From positions 1-64,000 of the forward strand of contig NZ_JABWMJ010000014.1 in the NCBI RefSeq assembly GCF_013366375.1: 64,000 bases of DNA. The letters are read 5' to 3'. The position numbers and the translations under genes are program-made. Shown here piece by piece: positions 7,646 to 15,508 of the stretch. The stretch comes from Rhizobacter koreensis. Its GTDB lineage: Bacteria; Pseudomonadota; Gammaproteobacteria; Burkholderiales; Burkholderiaceae_C. Positions within the stretch are counted from its first letter, which is position 1; every line of letters starts with the position of its first letter. Below the pieces are notes generated by a model. The model was given only the letters and a program-made list of their open reading frames with translations, did no database searches and was not told the DNA's origin.

Positions 7646-8671
7646 CTACTGAACCACAGGACCAGACATCGCGAGTCTCCTGACCGCGCCGGCAATCGCC
7701 TCCTGCAGAGAGCGGGCAAGGAAGGGCGAGGTGTCGGAGCTGGGTCCGTAGTCGTAGGGCTTGAGGCCCCAGTGGGCAGCGACGAAATCGTCGACGGTGG
7801 CCACCGCGTCGATCAGGCCGAGCTCCTTCGCCTCCGGGCCCGGCCACACCTCGCCGGTGCCGAAGTCGACGTTGGTCTTCAACGCCTGGCCCCGCCGGGC
7901 CTTCACCTCCGCCAGGAAGAAGCCTCCCATCTGGTCGACGAGTTGCTGCGCCTTGCGGTCGACTTCAGGGCTGACCGGAGTGAAGGGGTTGAGGAAAGCC
8001 TTGAGCTTGCCAGATGCGTAGACGCGCTGGGCCACGTCGACTTTCGCAATCGCCTTGTCCAGTTGCCAGGGGGCCATGATGGCCCCTATCGACCCCACGA
8101 ACGAGTACTTGGCCGCGACGATCTTGTCGGCGTTCAGCGCGACCATGTAGGCAGCGCTTGCGCCGACGTTGTTGATGACCGCGACGACCTCCTTCCGATG
8201 CTTCGACTTGAGGGCATTGATGGCCGTTGAGATCCGTTCGGCCTCCACCGGCGCACCCCCAGGGCTGTCGATGTGCAGAACCACGCCCTTGACATTCGGA
8301 TTGCCGAAGGCCTTCTCCAATATCGGGATGATGTTCTCGGCAGAGGCGCGTTCGCTCGACCCGATGGGCCCCTCGATGCGGACGATGCCGACGACGTTGC
8401 CGAAGGGACCCCAGCGGAACCCAGTCGAGCTCAGGAAGAAGAGAAAGTACAGCACCCCAAGCAGGACCGGTGCACCGAAGAACATGGCCTGGAACCGGTT
8501 GCGCCAGCGGCGCTCGGACCTCCGTTCCTTGGCTGCAAGTGCCGCCGAGCGTTCAAAGGATTGCCGTTGCTCCCGCATCTCTCGCAGCACTTCGAGCACC
8601 ACGGACGGGAAGCTCGTTGCCTCACTGCGACCGTCTGGCGGCGACGGTGGTTCGATTGGGGTGGTGGACAT
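7646..8671 (-). CDS. S49-family (SppA/SohB-like) membrane serine peptidase
   Basis: The 341-residue protein has one N-terminal membrane helix (FGAPVLLGVLYFLFFLSS) and the signal-peptide-peptidase fold. Visible features are VVLHIDSPGGAPVEAERI, NNVGASAAYMVALNADKIVA with the likely nucleophile Ser in VGASAAY, and FVGSIGAI. The family cuts membrane-embedded or mislocalised peptides using a Ser/Lys pair. The start at 8671 has GGAG 6 bases upstream; the frame extends to an ATG at 8683. S49 peptidases are common passengers of conjugative elements and may process pilin or remove leftover signal peptides. Confidence 0.85.
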   Translation of the reverse strand: MSTTPIEPPSPPDGRSEATSFPSVVLEVLREMREQRQSFERSAALAAKERRSERRWRNRFQAMFFGAPVLLGVLYFLFFLSSTGFRWGPFGNVVGIVRIEGPIGSSERASAENIIPILEKAFGNPNVKGVVLHIDSPGGAPVEAERISTAINALKSKHRKEVVAVINNVGASAAYMVALNADKIVAAKYSFVGSIGAIMAPWQLDKAIAKVDVAQRVYASGKLKAFLNPFTPVSPEVDRKAQQLVDQMGGFFLAEVKARRGQALKTNVDFGTGEVWPGPEAKELGLIDAVATVDDFVAAHWGLKPYDYGPSSDTSPFLARSLQEAIAGAVRRLAMSGPVVQ

Positions 8672-8820
8672 CGCGCGCTCCATTCCGGGCTGCCAGTGCC
8701 CGGAACTCGAAGATAGTGCGCTTGGCGAGCCGCTTCCACTCGAAAGGAGGGTCCGATCCCCCCATGAAAGCTGGCGGAGGGCTGGAGTTGGGGGAGCCTC
8801 AGGGGCTGGGTTGGGCCTAG

Positions 8821-9432
8821 CTACTTGCAGGAGCCGCCCTGCAGAATCGAAGACAGTGTCATCTTCCCGCAGTCCTTCTTGGCCCCGGGCGATGCGTCCG
8901 GCTTTGCGGGACCACGGTCGGCCTGCTGTGCAGCTGCAGCGAGGCGTGCCTTGAGCGCGTCCATCGGGTCGGTTCGCTCGAGCTCATCAAGCCTGCCCAC
9001 GAGTTCGTCATGTTTGAGAATGGTGCATCGGAGTTCAAAGCCGGCCTGAGTAACGTCGCCGAGAGGTAGCCTCACTTCGGAGCGGACGACGCTCGCGATC
9101 GGGCATGCCGAGTTCACAACTTCAGATAGAGACTGCACGTCCACACTACTAGCTGTCGCGCCTTGCACCACTAGGACTTGGCCGTTTCTGCACTTTGTCG
9201 CGATGAAACTCGCGGCCATGCGAAAGAAGGCGTCGACCTGATCTTTCTTTGGTGCGGCCGATGGAACCAGCGTCTTCGATCCTAGGAACAGATTCGTGTC
9301 GTGAGCAAGATCGCAGACCGAATCGTCGGTGGCCTTGTTCGGTCGCAGCGCAACTGCTTCAGCTGGTCCAGTTGTCATGACGGCGCACAGGGCGACCGAA
9401 AGACTCAGCAGGTGGGATGTACAGGCGTTCAT
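8821..9432 (-). CDS. Exported protein of unknown function
   Basis: The 203-residue protein has a signal peptide (HLLSLSVALCAVMTTGPAEA, likely cut after AEA) and several Cys residues (CDLAH, TKCRNG, SACPIA, LRCTIL, KDCGK, GGSCK). The C-terminal third is helical and acidic (DELVGRLDELERTD). No family is recognised. It could be a periplasmic part or an exclusion factor, but nothing in the sequence decides this. Confidence 0.6.
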   Translation of the reverse strand: MNACTSHLLSLSVALCAVMTTGPAEAVALRPNKATDDSVCDLAHDTNLFLGSKTLVPSAAPKKDQVDAFFRMAASFIATKCRNGQVLVVQGATASSVDVQSLSEVVNSACPIASVVRSEVRLPLGDVTQAGFELRCTILKHDELVGRLDELERTDPMDALKARLAAAAQQADRGPAKPDASPGAKKDCGKMTLSSILQGGSCK

Positions 9433-9532
9433 GGCTGCTCCCTTGACGGCATGCCAAAGGCAGTATATGAAGACGGACGCGGGCCCCCAACGATGGTGGT
9501 GTCGCTGATTGTTTCAGCAGGAGGTAACAAGG

Positions 9533-9814
9533 GTGGCGAAGGCCAAAGTTGCGCTGGCTGCGTTCTTGATCGTCGGGGGCATCGCCGCCTCGACGGTGAC
9601 CGAGCGCGACCCGTTTGTCATCGCGTTCTTTTGGGTGTTGTTCGGAGGCGTAGCGGCGGCCCTGGCGATGTTTGCTGGTCCAGACCAGGACGTCGTTGTT
9701 CCTGAACCCACGGTGCCGAACCCCTTCACAGATGAGTTGGGCGTCCAGCGCTACCCGGGTGACGTCTTTGATCTGGAGAACCACCCGCGGCCAGGTGCGA
9801 ACGGACGCTTCTAG
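9533..9814 (+). CDS. Small inner-membrane protein
   Basis: The 93-residue protein has two membrane helices (VALAAFLIVGGIAAS and FVIAFFWVLFGGVAAALAMF) and a soluble Pro-rich tail. The GTG at 9533 is chosen because AGGAGG lies 8 bases before it (9519-9524); the frame also opens at a TTG at 9509. It is transcribed against the transfer genes on either side. Function is unknown; an entry-exclusion role is conceivable for a small membrane protein next to traG, but this is a guess. Confidence 0.6.
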   Translation: MAKAKVALAAFLIVGGIAASTVTERDPFVIAFFWVLFGGVAAALAMFAGPDQDVVVPEPTVPNPFTDELGVQRYPGDVFDLENHPRPGANGRF

Positions 9815-9834
9815 CCGCCGTGATTCTTCGGGAG

Positions 9835-12753
9835 CTATTTGCGACGGCCGTCCCTCGGCAGCATCGTGGGCACTTCTGGTGTCGAATCGATTGCCTTTGC
9901 GCGGGTCGATTGAGCTTGGCGTTCTCTCGCCACCTCGGCAGCTCGTAGCGCCGCGTCGCTCCCGCCTCCAATCGCGTCTCGCGCGCCCCCAATCAGATCC
10001 CTTGCATTCTCGGCGAGTGCTGCTGCATCTTCTCGAATTTGCCGTGCGCTCCCGAGAACCTGCGATCGCCGGGTTGAAGCGGTCCCATCTTGGTTTCTAA
10101 CAATCTCGTTGCGCTGATCAAAGGTGGCCGCCTGTGTGGGACGGGAACTTGCGTCCTGTGTCTGGCCAAGGACTTGGCCCTGCACTTGCTCGAGTTGGGT
10201 GGACGGAACGGGTGGTCGTAAAGAAGCGGTTCCGATCCGCGTTCCGACTGAACGATCATTTGCGGCGTCTGCCGAGGCGATCCTGCCTCTGGCGAAGATC
10301 GCATCTGAATTGTTTGCTCGATTGGTATCGAGCACCCCGGCAAAGGTGCTGGGAAGGGCTGTGCCCGACACGGTCTTGGTGGGCGGGAGAGCCCTAGAGG
10401 CAAGTTCACTCGCCATAGCGGCTTGTAGGGCGAGGCTATCCGATCCGTATTCAGCTGCGAGCCTGTTGTAGCGATTGATGAAGTCCGAGTTTGCAGGTAG
10501 CTGGGCGAGGTCGATCGAAAGAACTTCGCCCGTCTCGTAAGCTTTTGACAATCGCTCAGCGACAGCGGTTCGATCGGCGAGAGTCGACTGTGCGGTCTCG
10601 GCACGGCCAACGGCCGTGGACAGGCGCGAAGCGAGTTCGGTTCCTTCGCGCTGATCGCTTCCGAGAGCACGTACGAACGACTGATCACGCGTGGCACGCT
10701 CGGCGAAAGACTTGAATTCTCGGAGTTGGTCCGCTGAAAGTTCGTTCGCGACCTTCGTCTCCGCGTCATTGAGCGTGTTCGTGTAGCTCTTTCCAGCGCT
10801 TCCACCAGCACTTGCTTTGATGGGGCTGATACCCGGGGTTGCGACACCACCAGATAGCTGGAACGCGATATTCGCAACCTGTTGGGCGCTCAAACCAGTT
10901 GTCCGCGCGACAGCTTCGCTGGTGACACGCAAGCGCTCAGCAGTTGCGCCGAGTTCGCTGCTGGAAGAGACACCCTGGCCGTCGTTCCTCGTGGTGGAGC
11001 GGAAGCGACCCGCGCCGCGCGACATTGTGTCTACGAGGACTGACGAGAGATCATTCGAAGCCGACACGGCGTCTGTGCGTGCTGCTTCGACGGACTTTGA
11101 AGCCTCCTGGACCGATGACTGCGTTACGCGCGACGAGACAACACGTGAGGCCGCGCTCTCGTTGCGGAGGAAGGAGGTAGCCTGCGCGCCGCTGGCAGTA
11201 GTCGTGACCCAGTTGCCGTCCAGATTCTGTTCGCGACTCACCCAGGGGTTCGAGGTGGATGGGCTGATGGTCCGCTGGTCCATCGACACGTTGCCCATGC
11301 TGGCATTGCCAGTGGCTGCGGCCGCGGAGGCGTTTCCAGACATCGAGGCAGCCTGAAGCCCCTGCAATCCGCCCATGACAGCGGAGCCGAAGTTGACCAT
11401 CCGATTGGCCAGGGACCAGGCGAGCATGGGGATCCCGATGATCAGGTACGAAACCACCGCCTGCGCAGAGACCGAGTTCGAGTAGATGGGTGAGGCTGTC
11501 TGCAGCGATAGCGCCTTCACGCCCCCGCCAATCTCGGCAGCTGCTGCCTGATCGAGTTGCCCGTAAAGCGTCGCCATGTAGTTCAGGATCGCGAAAAGGG
11601 GTGGCCAGAGCTGGATTGACACCAGGGCTATCGCATAGCCCGAGAGGATCATGATCGTCGTGCGGCCCGTCGAGACGAAGAGCAAGAGGACAACGAGCGG
11701 GAAGACCGCGTAGCACATGGCTTCCGCGACATTTCGGACGACCGGCAATGCCTGGGACGAGATCTTCGCGCCGTTGATCCAGGATGCGTTTTGGGCAGCC
11801 ACTGCTTGAGCGCGACCGGTCGCGAGCATCATGCAGGCCGGATCGTTGATGCGCTGGCAGCCCATCTCTCCCGCGTCATTGATCGCATTGACGATGGCGT
11901 TCTGGCGGATCAGGTCCGCAGCTGTCGCCGCGGCGCCGGCGATCTGAGATCGAATGTAGGCCTGGGGAATTTGGTTGAGCACAGCCGCCTGCGCGGCGGC
12001 GGCGGGCAGGTCCGGATTCAGTCGCTGGCCGAGACGCGCCACCAGCGCGTTCACCTGCGCGGGCAAACGTCCGGCGATCGAAGCGTATGCGGCGTCGCAG
12101 GTCGTGGTTGTGACGCCCGCGCCGGCCGTGATCACGGTGAACCTGGCGGGGTTGGTAGCCGCCATCGCTGCCCAGAGGTTGTCCGAAGTGGAGAACGCCG
12201 TTGCCGACAAGGTGCCGTCGGCGATGTCGTACGCGGTGCAGTTGTTCGCGAAGTTGAGGATGTCGTTGAGCACTGCCGGATCGGGAATCGAGATGCTGCG
12301 GGTCTCCTGGATCAGTCGGCTTCCGAACATCAAGCCATTCTGCTGGTAGGAGAGCTCTCCGGGCAGTGAGGCCGGGCCGGGAAGCGTCTGGAAAGCCGTC
12401 TCGAACAGCTCGGTGATCGTGTTCCCGATGGTGCTGGTCAGTCCGCCTAGAGCCGCCATCCCGAACGGCACGTTCGCGATGACGCGATTGGCCGTGCCGC
12501 CGGTCTTGTCCACCACCGCGACCGTCACGCGCGGCACGAACAGCACGCCGTAGATCAGCACCACCGATGCCAGCCACCTCCAGCCAACCAGCTTCTCCGG
12601 CTGGAACATGTAGGCGACCATCGCTGCGACGAAGCCGCAGAAGGCGACGGCGGCGATGGCGCTCAGGTATGTGCCCGAAGCCATGATCGCTGCGATGGCG
12701 TTGAATATGCCAGCCAAAGCGTCGCTGTTGTGGTACGCGAAGATCTCCCACAT
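9835..12753 (-). CDS. traG: TraG mating-pair stabilisation protein (F-type)
   Basis: The 972-residue inner-membrane protein matches the TraG N-terminal domain: MWEIFAYHNSDAL..IFNAIAAIM, a membrane segment over about residues 45-70, a periplasmic part with scattered Cys, and a hydrophobic block (AMCYAVFPLVVLLLF, IMILSGYAIALVSIQLWPPLF). The last 450 residues are soluble, Ser/Thr/Ala-rich and helical. In F plasmids TraG acts in pilus assembly and mating-pair stabilisation, and its periplasmic tail in entry exclusion. It is the last gene of the main transfer operon. Confidence 0.92.
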   Translation of the reverse strand: MWEIFAYHNSDALAGIFNAIAAIMASGTYLSAIAAVAFCGFVAAMVAYMFQPEKLVGWRWLASVVLIYGVLFVPRVTVAVVDKTGGTANRVIANVPFGMAALGGLTSTIGNTITELFETAFQTLPGPASLPGELSYQQNGLMFGSRLIQETRSISIPDPAVLNDILNFANNCTAYDIADGTLSATAFSTSDNLWAAMAATNPARFTVITAGAGVTTTTCDAAYASIAGRLPAQVNALVARLGQRLNPDLPAAAAQAAVLNQIPQAYIRSQIAGAAATAADLIRQNAIVNAINDAGEMGCQRINDPACMMLATGRAQAVAAQNASWINGAKISSQALPVVRNVAEAMCYAVFPLVVLLLFVSTGRTTIMILSGYAIALVSIQLWPPLFAILNYMATLYGQLDQAAAAEIGGGVKALSLQTASPIYSNSVSAQAVVSYLIIGIPMLAWSLANRMVNFGSAVMGGLQGLQAASMSGNASAAAATGNASMGNVSMDQRTISPSTSNPWVSREQNLDGNWVTTTASGAQATSFLRNESAASRVVSSRVTQSSVQEASKSVEAARTDAVSASNDLSSVLVDTMSRGAGRFRSTTRNDGQGVSSSSELGATAERLRVTSEAVARTTGLSAQQVANIAFQLSGGVATPGISPIKASAGGSAGKSYTNTLNDAETKVANELSADQLREFKSFAERATRDQSFVRALGSDQREGTELASRLSTAVGRAETAQSTLADRTAVAERLSKAYETGEVLSIDLAQLPANSDFINRYNRLAAEYGSDSLALQAAMASELASRALPPTKTVSGTALPSTFAGVLDTNRANNSDAIFARGRIASADAANDRSVGTRIGTASLRPPVPSTQLEQVQGQVLGQTQDASSRPTQAATFDQRNEIVRNQDGTASTRRSQVLGSARQIREDAAALAENARDLIGGARDAIGGGSDAALRAAEVARERQAQSTRAKAIDSTPEVPTMLPRDGRRK

Positions 12754-12780
12754 GACTATGCCCTCAGCGCGTGGCCGCTG

Positions 12781-14217
12781 CTACTTGCTGCCGCGGCTGG
12801 AGTAGCCCAGCATGTCGAGCGCATGAAGCGACATGCTCGACCTGAGGTTGCGCTCCAGGCGTTCCATGTCGGTCGCGACGGTCGAGACCGCGGTCACTTT
12901 GCGGTAGAGCGTGGCTTGTTCTTGCTGGAGTAGGCCCATGAACTTCTGAACGTCTTCACGTTGCTGGATGGCTAGGCTGCGCTGTCGTTCGCTTAGCCGA
13001 TGCTGCTTTGTCAGCGCGGAGATGGCTACGTTCGCGAACTGGTTGAGGAAGGTGAAGGCGTAGTCGGCGGCGATGACCTCGCGATAGTTGCCGATCATCA
13101 TGTCCGCGAGGCCCGAGCCGGGGATCGTGTTGCCGATCGACAGCATGCGCCAGACGGGGATGCTGGTGCTGTTCACGAACCCGACCGCGGCCGAGTTGTT
13201 CGGGATCGCGGTGCGGGTACGGATGTTGTCCGAGATGGCCTGCATGATGTCCGAGACCTTCTTGGTCAGCGGCTGATGCACGTAGGTGTTGTCGCGAGTG
13301 ATCGCGTCGCAGTCGGTGTAGTTGTTGCAGCGAAGGAGCTGGAGGTTGATGTTGCCGCCCGCGGCATCGGACTGTCCGTAGAGCAGCTGCGCAACGGTCG
13401 TGATGCTCGGGCCGATGTACTCGGGGTCGCGATTGGCTGCCTCAGCGGGGAAGATCACGGCCCCGACAATGCTCATCACCAGTTCGCGTGCGGGGTCGTC
13501 GAGCGTGTCGATCGACTTGAGGGCACGCCAGGTGAAGTTGCCGACAAACGGCGCCTGGGCCGCAATGTTGGCATCCGCGCTGGTGCGCGCCGAGGCAAGG
13601 ATCGATGGACTGTCAGATGCGCAGCGCCGCATGGCCGAGTCGATGTCGGTTTCCATGCCCATCTGCATGGCCAACTTGGCGCACGCTCGTTGCGAGTCGT
13701 ATCCGACGGCTTCGGCCGCGGACGACACCAGGGCCGTCGCGGTCTCGCAGGAGTTGATGCGCGCGTTGTTGATCCAGGTCTCAAGGCCCTTCGCCCACTT
13801 GGTCAGGCCGCCCAGCAGTGGCGAGACGGCTTCGAGCGCCAGTTGAAAGGCAATCCCTGGCAGAGCCGCCGTGATGTTGCGCAGCATGTTGCGGAACTCG
13901 GTGGCGGAGATGTGCGAGAAGGACCCGCCGAAGAGGTCGATGCCACCACAGCCGCCCTTGGCAGTCGGGAACTGGATCGCGGCGAGCTGGTAGGTCTTGT
14001 TGGGCGAACGCAGGTAGAGGTTGCCGCCGGTGTACGTATTGAAAGTCTGTCCCTTGAAGGCCCCCGGCGCGGTGTAGTTGCCGATCGCACCGAGGTTGTT
14101 GAACATGGTGTTCACCTCGGCGTTGAGGTCGCCCGCGTAGGTGAGCGGTGACGCGAGGGCCAGTGCGTAGGCGACCAGGACGGCGATCAGCTTGCGGAGC
14201 ATGATGCGTGCGGACAT
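12781..14217 (-). CDS. traH: TraH pilus assembly protein (F-type)
   Basis: The 478-residue protein has a signal peptide (KLIAVLVAYALALASPLTYA) and the TraH landmarks DLNAEVNTMFNNLGAIGNYT, GGCGGIDLFGGSFSHISATEF and the C-terminal coiled-coil region (RQRSLAIQQREDVQKFMGLL). TraH works with TraF, TraU, TrbB and TrbI in pilus extension and retraction. GGGAG lies 5 bases before the start. The gap to traF upstream is 9 bases. Confidence 0.95.
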   Translation of the reverse strand: MSARIMLRKLIAVLVAYALALASPLTYAGDLNAEVNTMFNNLGAIGNYTAPGAFKGQTFNTYTGGNLYLRSPNKTYQLAAIQFPTAKGGCGGIDLFGGSFSHISATEFRNMLRNITAALPGIAFQLALEAVSPLLGGLTKWAKGLETWINNARINSCETATALVSSAAEAVGYDSQRACAKLAMQMGMETDIDSAMRRCASDSPSILASARTSADANIAAQAPFVGNFTWRALKSIDTLDDPARELVMSIVGAVIFPAEAANRDPEYIGPSITTVAQLLYGQSDAAGGNINLQLLRCNNYTDCDAITRDNTYVHQPLTKKVSDIMQAISDNIRTRTAIPNNSAAVGFVNSTSIPVWRMLSIGNTIPGSGLADMMIGNYREVIAADYAFTFLNQFANVAISALTKQHRLSERQRSLAIQQREDVQKFMGLLQQEQATLYRKVTAVSTVATDMERLERNLRSSMSLHALDMLGYSSRGSK

Positions 14218-14226
14218 GACGGCTCC

Positions 14227-15114
14227 CTATTGAAGATTGACCCGACGGGTGATGGACGGCACGTACGCGTCAGCGCCCGGCGCGGTGACGGTGGCGATGC
14301 GCTCGAGGAGTTGGGACTCGGAGAGCACGCCGAAGCCGATCGGCATGATCTTTCCGGTGAAGGGCTCGGCCAGGTAGACCGCGGGCACCTGCGTCACCTG
14401 CAGCGTGCGCGCGATGCCGTTGTCGCGGCGGAAAGTGGGGAAGTTCGGCAGGCCCTTGCCGTCGACGCTGATCGGCACGACCTGGACCCCGAAGCGAGCG
14501 CTGAACGCCTCCAGCGTCGGTGCGAAGGCATGACAGTAGGGGCAATCGGAGCGGAAGAAGAAGAACAGCACGTGGCTGCGCGCCAGGTCGCTCATTGACT
14601 GAGCTCTGCTGTTGGACTGCTCGCGATCGAAGACCTCGATGGCCCGGGAGTTCACGGGCCGACCCTGCAGCGTCATGTCCAGCTCCGGTGTTGCCCAGGC
14701 CACGCGCTGCGCAACGTCGGAGAAGTAGCTTGCCTGGCGGACGACCTGCGCCTCAAGCTGCATATAGCGGCGGACGTTGTCCTCGCTCGGCCGGATGATC
14801 GCGATGTTGCGGTACTCCTCGAGCCGCTTCTGCAACTGCTCGAACTCGATGAGCTCGGGTGCGCGGGTGTCGCGCCGGCGCGGTTCCGCCTTTGGCTGCG
14901 CGGGCTTGGGCAGCACGGGCGGCAGAACCTCTGGCTCCGGGTCCTCGTAGAAGTGCCAGCCCCGTCGCGCGTCATCCCAGAATGGCGAGCGGGAGACGGG
15001 GTGAGCGGCGGTTGTGGTCGCGCCGGGCGTTGGATCGGCCTGCGCCACGGCCACGGCGGGTGACACCAGCATGGCGATGGCGGCGAGCGCGGCGAACGGC
15101 CTGGACATGAACAT
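14227..15114 (-). CDS. traF: TraF thioredoxin-like pilus assembly protein (F-type)
   Basis: The 295-residue periplasmic protein has a signal peptide (PFAALAAIAMLVSPAVAVAQA), a Pro-rich stretch, a helical region, and a thioredoxin fold with active-site-like CPYC (FFFRSDCPYCHAF) and the cis-Pro loop TQVPAVYL. F-plasmid TraF lacks the CxxC, whereas many chromosomal and ICE versions keep it, as here. It probably helps disulphide formation in Cys-rich TraN, TraH and TraU. GGAG lies about 7 bases before the ATG at 15114. Confidence 0.93.
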   Translation of the reverse strand: MFMSRPFAALAAIAMLVSPAVAVAQADPTPGATTTAAHPVSRSPFWDDARRGWHFYEDPEPEVLPPVLPKPAQPKAEPRRRDTRAPELIEFEQLQKRLEEYRNIAIIRPSEDNVRRYMQLEAQVVRQASYFSDVAQRVAWATPELDMTLQGRPVNSRAIEVFDREQSNSRAQSMSDLARSHVLFFFFRSDCPYCHAFAPTLEAFSARFGVQVVPISVDGKGLPNFPTFRRDNGIARTLQVTQVPAVYLAEPFTGKIMPIGFGVLSESQLLERIATVTAPGADAYVPSITRRVNLQ

Positions 15115-15124
15115 GGCGCGCTCC

Positions 15125-15508
15125 TTAGGAGAGGGACCTGGGTGGCTGGCCGTCGCGGCAATAGTTGATGCCGAAGTCGACCGTATGGGGCTGGCCCGGC
15201 GCTTGGCCTGGGACCTGCACCCCCTCCTGGCGGAAGCTGACCTTGAGCCGACTGCAGCCAGCCTGTGCGTAGCGCTTCACGGTGGTGACGTCGATCAGGA
15301 TGGGGCCCGACGCCTTGAAGTGCCGGGTGATGTTCTCGGCGTCCTTGTTGGTCAACACGCCCAGTGCCGATCCCGACGGCGAATCGATGGCGGCGACCAT
15401 GAGGACGCGCACGTCGACCACTGGAACCCGTGCGGTCTCACCCGCCTGGGCATGAGCGGGCAGCGAGACGGTGAAAGGCAGAACGGCGAGCAGGCACAGC
15501 GGTTTCAT
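15125..15508 (-). CDS. Small periplasmic protein between traN and traF
   Basis: The 127-residue protein has a signal peptide (LCLLAVLPFTVSLPAHAQA) and a compact domain with two Cys (AGCSRLKVSF and GINYCRDGQ). The start at 15508 overlaps the traN stop in ATGA; an ATG two codons earlier is also in frame. No family is recognised. Its position in the operon and its export suggest an accessory pilus-assembly role. Confidence 0.65.
   Translation of the reverse strand: MKPLCLLAVLPFTVSLPAHAQAGETARVPVVDVRVLMVAAIDSPSGSALGVLTNKDAENITRHFKASGPILIDVTTVKRYAQAGCSRLKVSFRQEGVQVPGQAPGQPHTVDFGINYCRDGQPPRSLS

Noticed and set aside
7618..7655. tRNA-like D-arm sequence (TAGCCGAGCGGTTTGCG)
   Set aside because: No acceptor stem, anticodon arm or T-arm can be folded around it, and it covers the end of the S49 peptidase gene.
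7646..8671. S49 peptidase as the pilin leader peptidase
   Set aside because: The S26 peptidase in the pilus operon is the better candidate by family and position.
11876..12751. Long open frames overlapping traG, traH, traN, traC and the metabolic genes
   Set aside because: They are Arg/Pro/Ala/His-rich shadows of real genes in high-GC DNA, without ribosome-binding sites or motifs.
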